From assembly GCA_033064195.1 (NCBI GenBank), contig JARBJD010000347.1, positions 1-64,000 of the forward strand: a stretch of 64,000 nt of DNA, given 5' to 3'. Positions 41,160 through 56,445 of the stretch are shown here, in pieces (position 1 is the stretch's first letter; every line of letters begins with the position of its first letter). The position numbers and the translations under genes are program-made. Source of the stretch: Blattamonas nauphoetae. Its lineage: Eukaryota; Preaxostyla; Oxymonadida. The notes beneath the pieces are model-generated. The model saw nothing but the letters and a program-made list of their open reading frames with translations. It made no database searches and was not told the DNA's origin.

Positions 41160-41856
41160 CTTAGTTCGTCTTGCATAAATCCAAGAATTTCACCTCTGAC
41201 AATGCAATACATATGCCCCCAACTGTCCCTATTAATCATTACACCTGCTCCATAAACCAACAAAATGGACTTTATCATCTTCCGAAGAAAACAATAAACA
41301 AGTGTCCTATTTTATTATTCCATGCTAATCTGTTCAGTTGCATAACGCCTGCTTTGAACACTCCAATTTCTTCAAAGTAAAACCTCCGAATCCATAGCCT
41401 CACTCAATAAAGCGCAAGACCTGTCTTCGAAAATATCGGAAAAAACACTTCCTGCAAGATGAAACACAATGTATCCCATCACACAGAAATCGACGTTTCC
41501 TCCAAAATCCAACTACGAGCTTTTTAACTGCAGCAATTTTAGTATACACTATTAGAGCTGGAATTACCGCGGCTGCTGGCACCAGACTTGCCCTCTAATC
41601 GCTGCTCTTGCGGATACTTACACCACAACCATTCAAATTGCTGAGATAACCCAGCATTTGTATTTTTTGTCACTGCTTCCGAATTATGATTTCGATTGAG
41701 CAATTTGCGCACCTGCTGCCTTCCTTGGAAGTGGTAGCCGTTTCTCAGGCTCCCTCTCCGGAATCGAACCCTGATTCTCCGTTGCCCGTCACCACCACGG
41801 TAGGCCTCTATCCTACCGTCAAGTTGATTGGGCAGAAGTTTCACTGTTGCATCGGA
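40293..41856 (-). pseudogene. 18S rRNA, 5'-truncated terminal copy (unit 4)
   Basis: The 3' ~1.56 kb matches the complete 18S genes. Matches thin out from about 41,780 and stop near 41,856, which corresponds to unit 1 position 9,166. About 285 nt of the 18S 5' end, including the universal start, the 5' ETS and the paired repeats, are missing. Substitutions cluster in the last ~75 nt. Unit 4 therefore has no visible promoter and should give no functional SSU. Unrelated sequence begins at once. Confidence 0.9.
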
Positions 41857-41924
41857 AAACACTGATCCAAATTTCACCTATTGACAATCCCCCACTATCT
41901 ACAGCAATGCAGACGAAATCGGAA

Positions 41925-42335
41925 ACGAATGGGTTGTTCCTTTCAACCCCTTCCTGCTTCGACGTTCGATCAAATTCCGTCAGCATTCATATGAGATCTC
42001 AGAACACACTCATGGAAGAGAAGAAAACGCTCCAACCTAAAGGTCATTGCTAGAATGTTCACCGTCTCACCCAAAGATCGAGATCGCAACTTTCTTCGTG
42101 TCATTCTCCTTCGATGAAGAGATCCCACATCCTTTACTGTTCTCCGTGTCGTTGATTATATCCAACACGATTCTTTCGAATCAGCGACAAGAGCTCTGGG
42201 GCTTCTCCGAGATGACAATCAATGGATTCTGTGCATGGAGGGAGCTGTTCAGATCGTACTTCCACAATAACTTCGTACCAAATTCGCACAAATCCTTCTC
42301 TTCAATAGACCGACAATGTCAGAGGTGACAAAAAC
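41925..42335 (+). pseudogene. Decayed Helitron (Pif1-like) helicase fragment
   Basis: One forward frame reads through two stop codons (near 42,114 and 42,269) and keeps the linker block typical of Helitron Rep/helicase proteins: WKRRKRSNLKVIARMFTVSP, then DRNFLRVILL, DPTSF..LRVV, FESATRALGLLRDDNQW, and LRTKFAQILLFNRP. In intact Helitrons this stretch precedes the Pif1-family helicase motifs; neither those nor the Rep nuclease motif are seen here. The fragment begins within ~70 nt of the 18S breakpoint. The identification rests on recalled family consensus. Confidence 0.7.
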
Positions 42336-42880
42336 CTCCCGATTTGTCAAACTGTATGTCACAATTGAATATTAACTGAGAAGGGGTGAATTGGAACTCA
42401 GCTCACTCATTCCTCCTCCTTCACGCGAAGATCGGCTCGAGAGTATGAAAGAGGACCAAGAGACACATGGTTGAGTTGAAGAAGGGAGTGTCGATCCAGC
42501 TGGAAGCAATGGGAAAACTGCCAAAAAACGTTTCAAAAGAATGAAATTGGTATTGTGACCGATTTTGGTGAAGATAAGTTCGGTTGTTGTGAAGACAATG
42601 AGATGACAAAACACTTAAATGAGTTCTAAACACGTTTTATGAAGCGTATTCATCCCCAGAGCAACTTAATGCTTTTGGGAGTTCATACTTAGGGGCTTCG
42701 AAAACTTAAAGAAGCTGTTTTCATGAACAATCATCTGATAGAAAGCGTTCCTGTTCCAGCAATCAAATTGAATCCAGTTTTATGTGATGAAACACAGGCT
42801 TCAAGATCAAACTTCAGACAAATCGAGCATGATGACGATGATTCAGGTATGCTTTCAAACAGTTTTCTCATTTTTTCTCC
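42336..42880. other. Non-coding spacer with a diverged repeat
   Basis: No gene is supported. The part 42,508-42,610 resembles 43,782-43,865 (shared 'tttcaa', 'gtgaccgatttt' against 'gtgatcgattttt', and 'ttgt' runs, roughly two thirds identical by eye). It may be an old copy of the repeat that forms the palindrome further right. Confidence 0.4.
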
Positions 42881-42899
42881 ACAATTCTATTGAAGATAG

Positions 42900-43110
42900 T
42901 CGTATCAATGTTACAACGTCAGACAAAATGACACAAAGCATCTCAGATCAAAGGATACCCCTCAATCATGCTTCATCACCCTCCATTGAGCCCGGATTTG
43001 GCTTTATGTGACTTCTGACTCTGTAGTCATTTCAAACAAGCCAAAAAGTGTCAGATCGCCAGAACCGATCTCGAAATCCAACAAATCTGTCGACAGTTCA
43101 TGGTGACGCA
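42900..43110 (+). pseudogene. Decayed mariner/Tc1-type transposase C-terminal fragment
   Basis: One frame reads HKASQIKGYPSIMLHHPPLS, then PDLALCDF, a stop, and LCSHFKQAKK. It matches the mariner signature ending in HPPYSPDLAPCDFHLF, which carries part of the DD[D/E] catalytic triad (here the aspartate of LCDF). Stops near 42,929 and 43,010 show it is dead. Flanking open frames (to 43,607) are not recognisable. Confidence 0.6.
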
Positions 43111-43759
43111 AATATCTTCGATGAGAAGACGAGTCTTTCTGAAAATGATCCAACACCGTCAATCATGCAGAACAACATAGCATTGCACACAATCATGCAG
43201 AATAACATCCCACACGATACAGGGTCATTGCTCCTCATCGAACCTATGTCTCCGACATTGGTTTTTTTTCTTAGACTGATTTAATGGAAGAACAACTTGA
43301 GGATTGGGCTCAGTCCCAGGACCGTCCCAATAGCCCAACCATTGGGACATCGACAGGTCCAGACACATCACTCAAAGCAGTCGTTCGTCCAAAGAAAAGA
43401 AAGTCCCTACAACCAAAATTCCAAAGTAGAACAAATCCTTCTGACGATATCAGCATCGTGATATCTGAACTAGTCCGAACAATACTCGATAAGACGGGAA
43501 TCACTACAACATCGACTCAAACCAGAGGGAACCGTTTTCATTCCCAACTTTCGTCTAAATCGGCTGCTCAGCCTTTTTCGGCGCTGAAGCAGGCCATCAT
43601 CGTATGACAAACGTTCCCAAAATCGGTCAGGTACAAAGAGAGAAACTTGTCTTGACCTTTTTTCACCAAACAGAGACAAATTGCAGCATTTTCACCCCCG
43701 TTATTTGGGAGACGGTGCAATTCATAAAAAGATTGTTTGTGTATGACATCACACAATCA
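43111..43759. other. Spacer with an unrecognised open frame
   Basis: A 107-codon frame (43,284-43,607, +) rich in Ser, Thr, Pro and Lys (with RPKKRKSLQPKF) is open but resembles nothing I know. It could be transposon debris or chance. A short direct repeat ('atcatgcagaa' followed by 'aacat') occurs near 43,163 and 43,193. Confidence 0.35.
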
Positions 43760-44041
43760 ACAAATTGTTTATTAGACAGATGTCCAAGCAACTTTTCAAT
43801 CGAATTCAAATGTTGTTGTGATCGATTTTTGTGTTGATATGTGTTGTGGTAGAGAAAGAGAATGACTAATCGTTCCTGAAAGTCTGGAATGGTTAAGAGA
43901 GGGAAGTCAAAGCGGAATTTCCAGCAGAATCTTATCTTTCTCTTTCTCTACCACAACACATATCAACACAAAAATCGATCACAACAACATTTGAATTCGA
44001 TTGAAAAGTTGCTTGGACATCTGTCTAATAAACTATTTGTC
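43760..44041. repeat. Large palindrome with ~102-bp arms
   Basis: The left arm 43,760-43,862 and right arm 43,938-44,041 are reverse complements with only about one or two mismatches, around a ~75-nt unrelated centre. The arms contain 'gacagatgtccaagcaactt' and 'tgttgtgatcgatttttgtg'. Near-perfect arms beside decayed transposons suggest a recent hairpin-type or foldback element, or a recent inverted duplication. No terminal target-site duplication was identified. Confidence 0.8.
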
Positions 44042-44365
44042 CTTCACAATTTATTGTTTGTTTCTCCTCGGACGAGGAGATCAATCCACATGTGTTGGTA
44101 GAATTGTTCAGAATCCCGGTCAGATCTGAATTCCATACGAAGCATATTCCAAATTTGTGTCCACTTTCGCGGTATTCAGAGAATATCAAGTGACTGAATT
44201 TTTTTGATCGGTGAAAAGGTGGTTTTCTCAGGAATTGTGGTGGATTTTTCACCATTTATTGCAGTAAAATCGGTACAATGATTTGTTCAGGCGTTTCTAT
44301 TCTAGAATTTCTCAACAGAGTTACAGTTTGACTGAAATGGTCTCCCATTGTAAATTTTTTCAGTG

Positions 44366-48902
<4,537 letters not shown>

Positions 48903-49090
48903 ATAAAGACGTCGGACCCCATTTCTTCTTTTCTTGGTTTCATTTCACGTTCTCATTTGGCACTCCCACCCGTCTGAAGAGTGGTGTAAGGTTAGCATTG
49001 TTTGAGGGGTTCGTGTGAAAGTGAGATGAGAGAGAGGACACAAAGAGACAAATAAACAAAGAAAAGAGATGAACAGAAGATATGTTGATG

Positions 49091-50519
49091 TTAATGCTTC
49101 TTGACGACAGCATCAACACCCTTTTCCAAATATTCCTGTCGTGTAATCCAGAATTCCGGCGCATCTTTTCCAACCTCAGCCAAAACACTTGCTCCAGTAA
49201 ACACGAAGAATTTTCTACGCGGGGGATCTTCGATGTGGATTTTGACTTTGAGTTTTCCGTCTTTCTTGCCCTTCAACACGTTTTTGACGTAAAGTCCCTT
49301 AAGTTCCTTCTCGAGACGTGTGGGGAAACCAGGGAACATTGTTGTGCCTCCACTAAGCACAATATGTTCGTAGAGAGCTTTGCGAAGATCGATATCAGAA
49401 TCGTTGATTGAGCTGAAAAGTTGGCCTCCAATGCCTTCTCCTTCAATATCAAGGAGACCTGGGCGGAAGATGCATTCTGGAGCCATGTATCGTTCCCTTT
49501 CCACTTTGATAATTCGGCCATCGGGGAGCTATGAGGGATATCGTTGATGAGAAGAAAAATGTCGAAAAACCTTGAAGGATTCCGTCAGTGTAGTGGTTTC
49601 GGTTCCAAGCTGATTCTCAAGAGGAATGTCAAGACCAACATAGCAGCACTTTTCTTTGATTTTGTTGACAGTTTCAAAGTCTGCTGTTCGGTTGAATGTG
49701 TACCTGAGAAAAAGTTAATGAAAGAAATATCAGACCCCTTCAGACGCAGAAGATCAATAAGATATTTTGTAATATCACGTCCAGCAATATCGAGACGACG
49801 GACACTGTTTGGAAGGCCGTACGATTCGTACACAGGGATGATGTGAGTGACACCATCACCAGAATCAAGGACAACACCAGTTGTCAGACCTTGGGCATAA
49901 AGTGTGAGAACAGCTTGAGTTGCAACATGGACAGCCTGGAATTGGTATTTCTCAAACATGGCTTCCAACATTTTCTTTCTGTTGTTCACGGGATTCATCG
50001 CGGCTTCAGTCAACAGAACACGACATTCTTTGGGGTCAATCTTGAGACGCTCGTAGAAGGTGTAGTCCCAGAGATGGTACATGTCTTCCCAGTTTCTGAT
50101 GATTCCATTTGCGACTGGATACGTGCATTCCAGCATCTGGCGAACAGCTGCAGCCTCAGAGCCGCACATAATATCCTTGGAAAAAGGAAGAAGGGAAGAT
50201 GGAGAATGTGGTTCGTAGGATTGAGCGCGTGAATAGATAGATTATTCATCAAATGGTTGTGGTGAAGCTCAATGACTCATGGTCTGACGGGCAAACCTTA
50301 ATCTCAATGTTGTCAATAACTTCTTCGGAACGAATCATAGGACGCCCAACCATTGATGGAAACATATGGCTCGGGATCTTCTCACCAGCAAAGCCAGCCT
50401 TGACGTACTGAACGAGAAGTGATGTAGAAACAAATGGAAAGTTAGTGAATGGAAATTTGAGACGATGGAGAACATACACCCGTTCCATTATCGGAAATAA
50501 CAATTCGACCCTCTGACAT
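49091..50519 (-). CDS. ARP2: Actin-related protein 2 (ARP2, Arp2/3 complex)
   Basis: Subunit of the Arp2/3 complex that nucleates branched actin filaments. Exons on the minus strand: 50519-50478, 50407-50297, 50175-49736, 49703-49571, 49528-49091. They join without frame breaks to 387 residues, close to the usual ~390. Visible marks: the phosphate-1 loop SDNGTG (split from YVKAGFAGE by intron 1), [29 protein letters not shown], the second phosphate loop [36 protein letters not shown] and [11 protein letters not shown]. The ARP2-type sequences IMCGSEA and EGEGIGG rule out plain actin. The start ATG opens MSEGRIVIS. It diverges from the CFAP77-like gene with only 40 nt between start codons, so the two probably share a promoter. 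It converges with USP7. Confidence 0.96.
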
Positions 50520-50559
50520 TCTGATCGGACCTTAATATTTTGAATTCCCGTTTCGTCAG

Positions 50560-51532
50560 ATGAACTACGATGATGACTGTGAAATTCACTTAGGTTCAAA
50601 CCCATCGCATCCTATGCTTCGAAGGACTCTTCTTGCTCGTTGTAAAGTTAACGCAACAAAAGGAATCAAAGGAGATGAAACTTTTGGACGACCATCAAAG
50701 CCAGATGAAGTTGGTGTTGCTGGATGTTTGTATTCGATAATCTAATATCTCATTTGTCCTGTTAGGTCTTCAATACAAAGAATTTACGCCAAAACAACCA
50801 AAATACAACACCCGCGATTTCAAAAAAGCAAATCGTGAAGCTGCCAAGGTATGATGACGTTTTTTGAACATATTTTCTTTGTAGATGGGTGTTGTGACGG
50901 CGCGTGGAGATTATGAGTTCAGGAAAGATCATGACTACAGAATTAAACCTGTCAAGAAACAAAAACACACTGGGAACCCTGGAATCAAAGACAGAAACTA
51001 TGCATATGGTGTCAACACAGAGTTTCCTTTTTTATCGTGTTTATCTATGACTCTAGGCCAGATAACATCATGAAAGAGCTGATGGAAGGACGGTTTGGGA
51101 ATGAATGGTTAGAGAGAGAAGTTCAGGTTGACCAAATCAGAACCAGGAAATTTGCACCGGTACACACCTTTTTTTGTTTGAACTTTTTTCAATCTTCAGA
51201 AACCAATCCAACCATCCGTCCAAGTGAATGCAATGAAATCAAAGCGTGGAGGACTTGGCTTATCAACAAAGAGACCACTCGAAGAAGCTGAGGAAGCACT
51301 TATTGAACGGGATTTCAGACAAACACAAATATCTCAGAAAATGAGAGAGGGTATTGATGTCAAGCCAAAAGTTGAAACACACTGGAAGGAACCACCAAAA
51401 CGCCTCCCCCGAATCTATAAAGACCCTGAAACAGGTGAGATGTATCAGGAGGGTGAAGAAGCGCCTTCTGTCACACGAAGGAGGGAAGCCAAGCTCCAAG
51501 CCCAGCAGCAGCAAGAAGAAGAGGGCTACTAA
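50560..51532 (+). CDS. CFAP77: CFAP77-like (DUF4483) ciliary microtubule inner protein
   Basis: Five exons (50560-50725, 50766-50848, 50885-51021, 51057-51159, 51200-51532) give 273 residues. Family marks as I recall them: a start like [14 protein letters not shown]...[15 protein letters not shown], a [18 protein letters not shown] block running into [10 protein letters not shown], and AYGVNT followed by [21 protein letters not shown]77 sits inside the B-tubule of axonemal doublets near the outer junction. The C-terminal ~90 residues are charged and Lys/Gln-rich. The gene lies between ARP2 and the dynein light chain p28, so a flagellar role fits. The family call is from memory of the DUF4483 pattern, so moderate; that it is a real spliced gene is near certain because all five exons stay in frame. 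Confidence 0.65.
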
Positions 51533-51675
51533 ACCCGCACGTCTCATGTCACTCCTCATATTTTTGTATTCAAAGGAAAATACACCGAATTCCACGTGAG
51601 TGTTTCTATGGAGATCGAAGATTGATAAATGAATGCAGTGAGGTGTGTTCTGAAATGAAGAAGGAGATGGAACTA

Positions 51676-52601
51676 TCACTGCTTTTCTTTCTTTTGTGGT
51701 CCCAAGGCTTGAACAAGCTGTGCCTTAAGTTGCTGGTTGTGATGTTGGAGATATTGAATCTCTTCTGTATGTTTCTTTTCATCAAGGGCTCTTCTTTCAG
51801 CCTCCTTCTTCTCAACGGATTCAAGACGTGCCTTAAGCTTGGCGACTTCCTTTTCAAGATCTTTCTTTTCTTGAAGGAGATGGCTGATCTAAAGCAATAT
51901 GGAAAGATCGAAAGAATGATGAACAGACTTTTTCTTCTTGTTCTGTTCTTCCAAGTTCTGCTTGAAGTGCCTTTCTGAGACCAAAAGAGACGCTACTTTC
52001 ATAAAGTGTTTGGTATGCAGAAACACGCATTCGCAACTCTTCGCGCACACGAAGAAGGAGCATTCCTCTTTCAGCACAACTAATTGTCACGTGACGGATT
52101 AACTCATCTTGTGGAAATAATAGGGACAGAAATAAATGACAAACCAAAGCATTCATCATAAAGTTGTTCACGGATTGGGCAGATTCCTGTTTCACGAGCT
52201 TGTCTTTGAATGAGAGCACGATCAAGAGCTTCCTGTGGTGAAACAAAATGGTAAAATCTCGGCTCAGTTAAATAATAAAGCAAACATTGAGAGCTTCAAC
52301 ATCTTGTCGAGTTGCAGGCGTTGCACTCACTTTCTGAATCCATTTTTGTCCGTTTTGGTCAAACTCACTAGAAGATGAAAATTCGCCAAAGAAATAGAAA
52401 TGTTGAACCAAAATAGAAGCCATACCGAGGAGGAAGAATACTATTTAGGATTTCTTCTGTTTGAGCTTGCGACTTGGCGTCCGAAGCAGATCCAGTTTTT
52501 CCTTTAGTTGTGGCTGCTTTTTTGTCTTTTGCGGTGGTGAGAAGGACAGGATTGTCATATTTAACGAGAGATTGTGTAACTTGTCCTGTGATGCTTGCCA
52601 T
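51676..52601 (-). CDS. DNALI1: Axonemal dynein light intermediate/p28 light chain
   Basis: Light chain of single-headed inner-arm axonemal dyneins. Exons: 52601-52426, 52367-52286, 52232-52145, 52107-51929, 51888-51676, giving 245 residues (human DNALI1 has ~258). The diagnostic run is all present: SLVKYDNPVLL, EEILNSILPPREF, WIQKVSATPATRQDVEAL, RQARETGICPIREQLY, FDELIRHVTISCAERG, LLLRVREELRM, AYQTLYESSVSFGLRKALQ, then a coiled coil ending KKHTEEIQYLQHHNQQLKAQ. The start MASITGQV matches the expected N-terminus; an open frame continues 52 codons upstream (to 52,757) but lacks family similarity. It converges with the CFAP77-like gene and diverges from the TPX2-like gene. This is strong evidence that the organism builds motile flagella. 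Confidence 0.95.
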
Positions 52602-52960
52602 TTGACTTTGTTCAACTGACCAGAACTCTATTGAGGGGGGATCTCGATGTGGTTCGATATGGTGAGTGGATGTTGACTCGAATCCGGCACGTGCCGGGAA
52701 AGATAGAGATTGTTTGGCTTCTTCTCGATGATTCATCTCATTAGTGCCTTTTAACATTCAACTCTTGTTTCTTGGGTCGATCGAGTTCAAACTCTTCCTT
52801 TCATTTCATCCAATGACAACACAAACGATTCCACACTCTCCACATTTGGTAAGTCTTACGAGAACTCGTCCTCTTCAGTATCCTTTTCTTGATTTATTCA
52901 CAATGCCAATGTTTTAGACACTTGTCTTTCCAAGATAAAGAAAACCAGATTGTTGAGGAA

Positions 52961-54220
52961 ATGAAACGAAATCAGATATCTGCACTTCCTTTTCCAACAA
53001 AAGTTTCCATTTCTGATTCTCATTTCGACAATAATCCTGTCCTTATTTCAAGATCTACTCAACTCAACACCCACTCGGAATTCCCGACCCAGTTGTTAAA
53101 TCACCAACAAAGGGACATGTATCATTAACCCATCTTCATCATTGACAATTTTTCGATATCTCTTGGTCCATCAGTCCCCACGTCTTCTTTCTCAATATCG
53201 ATCGCGTCCACTCAACGAGGAGCCTTCCGAGGAACCCTTTGTTTTTCGGGCTAACCCCCCTCCACGAGAGCTATATGAGGGTGTATGATGCTTTTCCTTC
53301 GTATCGTTGAATTCAGCCAACTGGGATTCCTCAGCGGCAACAGCGACCAGTGACTGTTCCGACTCCATTCACTTTGGAGACAGATGCTCGGGACGAGGTC
53401 GAAGAAGCTCGACGAGAGGAGCAGCTGGCAGAGATCCTCGAACAGGAGGCGCTCATGAAGTCTTTCCATGCCCGGTCCGTCCCCGACTTCACAAACGTGA
53501 TGATCCCCGTGTTCTCGCAGGAACCAACCGAAGTTGTGTCGTTCCATCTCCTCACTGAAGAACGTGGGGATCAGTATCAAGTTTGCCTCTCATTTCTTCA
53601 TCGTCCCAGACTGCATTCAGACAGGAATTGGAACACAGGCAGGCTCAGGAGAAAGAACTTCGACAGTTCCAAGCGAGACCTCTTGTGTCTTCGGCACCAT
53701 TCGTCTGCTCTTCTCTGTCAGTTTCTCTCTCCAGGTCCCCCAGCCCTCGTCCGAAATCACTGAAAGCGCCCCATTCCATCTGTCGACGGAAGAGAGAGGC
53801 CGAAAGTGGGAGAGCGAAATGAGAGAAAAGCTGGAGACGCGCGCTCGGACCGAAAGTCAGCGGCGGATCTTCAAAGCAACACCAGCCACGGTTGTCCATC
53901 AGACGCCGTTCGTCCCACAGCCTTCTTCATCAAGACCCACAAAGCACACCTTCACACGGACACGGAGTGATGCACGCGCAGAGGAGAGAAGGAAGTTTGA
54001 CGAGAGGATGCGGCAGAAGGAGGAGGAGAGGAAGAGGGAGCTGGAAGAGAGAGAACTCGAAAAGAAGCGACGGGAGGAGGAAGAGATCCGCCAGCTGCGG
54101 AAACAGATGCAGTTCAAAGCTCGCAAGATCCCAAAATCCTGCCAGCGCTCGTCAAACGGGCGCTTCTCACGCAGACCTTCCTCGGCGACAGATCAGAGTG
54201 ACCCTGACGCCACACGCTAG
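52961..54220 (+). CDS. TPX2: TPX2-family microtubule/spindle protein
   Basis: Probable microtubule-binding spindle factor. Exons: ?-53002, 53053-53118, 53175-53282, 53317-53580, 53610-53702, 53735-54220. From the first in-frame Met (52,961) this gives 352 residues. Repeated TPX2-type blocks are seen: FRANPPPRELYEGPTGIP, TVPTPFTLETDARDEVEE, then APFHLSTEERGRKWESE, and a C-terminal TPX2 domain (~262-325) with HTFTRTRSDARAEERRKF and IRQLRKQMQFKARKIP. The N-terminus is uncertain: an ATG at 52,813 with a GTAAGT donor 36 nt later looks like a first exon, but I could not join it in frame. The call rests on the charged helix pattern and the FKA.P-type ends. No Aurora- or importin-binding motif was identified, so it may be a TPX2-domain relative rather than TPX2 itself. 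Confidence 0.72.
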
Positions 54221-54285
54221 TTCTTTTTCGGTTCATTTCAGAGTCTTGATTTGATGCGATGGAAAAGAAGAGCAAAATGAAATGG

Positions 54286-56317
54286 CTAATCTTGCATTAA
54301 CAACTCCTCAATCAGCAGGTCGGTGTTGGTTGGTTTGGAGGAGTGAGCGGAGAGTGGGAGAGATCCTCGCTTTGCAGGCGACGACCTGAACGAGGAAGAG
54401 ACAGCAGAGGTGGGGGACGAGAGAGTATGACCAGTGTGGGTGCTCGGCGGAGGGTGCCGGTCTGACTGGAGGAAGATGGAGGATGGACGAGTGGACGGAG
54501 GAGACAGCAGGTCGTCGTCTTTCAGGACAGACGAGTCATCGTTGTCGCCTCCCGTGTCCCTCTCCGTTGTGAGGCTGGCGCTGTCCCGACCATTGGCCAG
54601 AGGCTCTTCCTTCCTGAATCGCTGCGAGTGGAGAGACGAGCGGGACGAGATCATGTTTCGTGCAGACTCGAGAGTTTGCGGCTGAGAGGGTGGTTGTGAT
54701 GGGAAGTGTGCGTGTGTGGGTGGCTGTCCAGGTGAAATTGCAGGAAGAGGAGGAAGTGGGGACGTCTCGCTTGTCTTCTGACTTGACGAGGACGACCCAT
54801 TCGATCGGATGATTCTGAGCACAGTGTCTGTGATGGACGGGATGGAGTGGAATGTAAGCGGGGAGAGGGGAACCGGGTTGGACTTGATGGGCGAGACAGG
54901 CGGGAGGGTGAGTGGAGTGTTGATCGTCAGCTGGTCGAAAGGTGTTCGGGTCTCGATCTGTGCTTTCTGTGCTGAATGTGAAGGTTGAGTCGCGTTCGAG
55001 AAGCGGGATGGAGTGAATGGAGGTGTGGACTGCGTTGGTGGGTTGTGGGAGAGGCGAGGTGACGGGGGAGACGAGAGCGTGTGGAGTGAATCAGGCGACA
55101 GTGACGACCGAGAGTGTGTTGATGTCGGCGGCAAGGATGGAGTGTGTGCTGACCTGGTCGATGTGAAGTGTTGTTCCGAGGTGTCCCATCTTCTGCTGTC
55201 TGCGCGGCTTGGATGCTCGGTGTCCTGCTGCGTGTTGATTGAGAATGTCTGCTGGACGTTCAGTGGAAGAAAGCGGTGGACTGTCTGTGACTCTTTGAAG
55301 TGGACCGAGCGGGCGACGGATGGGATGGGATCTCGGAAACGTGAAGGAACGGCAGACTCCGCTGGTCGAGCGTCCGTTCGCCTGTCCTCCGCGACACGTG
55401 AAAAAGTTGGGGTTGAAACAGTCACAAGATGATCTTGGAAGGTGTTGTCGTTCGGGCGAGCATTTCGGGGATGGTGGGTCATGGCAAATTCTTCTTCGAG
55501 GTCGCTAACTTGAAGTGTCTCGCTGACGCCTCTGGGAGTCTGTGTTTGACGGATTGACAGAAGTGGATCGTATGGATAGTTGGAGGAGAGTGTCTGTGAA
55601 AATGCATCGCGCTCATATGCACCAATCTCAGAGGGGCTGACGGGAGGGATGTCGCGATATCTGGTGACGTCACCTGGAAGGATGGATTTGGTTCCGACGT
55701 TCCTGTTTGACGAAGAAGAATGTGAATTAGATCTATTTTGAGAGGGACTTCGACCGGATCGTGAGTTTTGGTATGTTTCAAGAGGATGAATTGGTGGTGG
55801 ATATCGTTCGTCATAGACACGTGCCTGTGCTCTTTGCTTCTTTCGCTTGGGGGTACGGCTCCGATTCATTTCAATGATCGACTGATTGAACCTCATTGTC
55901 GAGTGGGGGATTGATGGAGAAAGTGGGTTTTGATTTATTCGTTGCGGTTGAGGGCTTCGCGTTGATCGAGGTAAATAAGGTGAATATTCAGATGTTTCAG
56001 GTGGATATTCGAAAAGAAGTGCTGAGGAGATGTTTGGATCAATGTATGATCCATCAGGAAGAACGGTGTTCCGTTCGAGAGTTCGTGTGAGAAGTTCTGT
56101 AAGGATATTGTATTGCAGGAAATTACACGTAAATCGAACATACTGCGCCTTTTGGGAGTTCTGGACGGACTTTTTGGGGTGTAATACTCGCTTGGCGCTG
56201 TTGTGTCAACTGGATGTCTGTAGATGATGGAGCGTTCACTTAAAATTTTCAAACAGAATACCAAAAGGATGAGAATGAATGCTTAACAAACGGTGTTCGA
56301 CTTCTCGCTCGTGACAT
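54286..56317 (-). CDS. Ser/Pro-rich disordered protein with RTPxR motifs
   Basis: Not recognised. Three exons (56317-56292, 56238-56129, 56096-54286) give 648 residues. A shorter start at 55,896 was rejected because the frame is open further 5' and joins cleanly to two upstream exons. The N-terminus repeats an SRTP(E/K)R-type motif: SRARSRTPERS, SPSRTPKRRS, RSRTPKRKK. The rest is dominated by Ser, Pro, Thr and His with many SP/TP sites, and ends LLIEELLMQD. There is no predicted globular domain, signal peptide or membrane segment. The many SP/TP sites suggest a target of proline-directed kinases, and a cyclin-box gene lies directly upstream on the same strand (129 nt away), but a link is speculation. 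Confidence 0.8.
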
Positions 56318-56445
56318 GAAAGTTGCACGACAATCGGACTGATTTGAACTAAAAAAAGATTCTCGTGGCTTGATCAGAAAGTGTGAATTCTATTATTCAG
56401 TGAAATGAACTTTAATCACAAGGGCAAATTTACACAAAGAGGCAC

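Noticed and set aside
55013..55432. 139-codon plus-strand ORF
   Set aside because: Antisense shadow of the Ser/Pro-rich protein gene.
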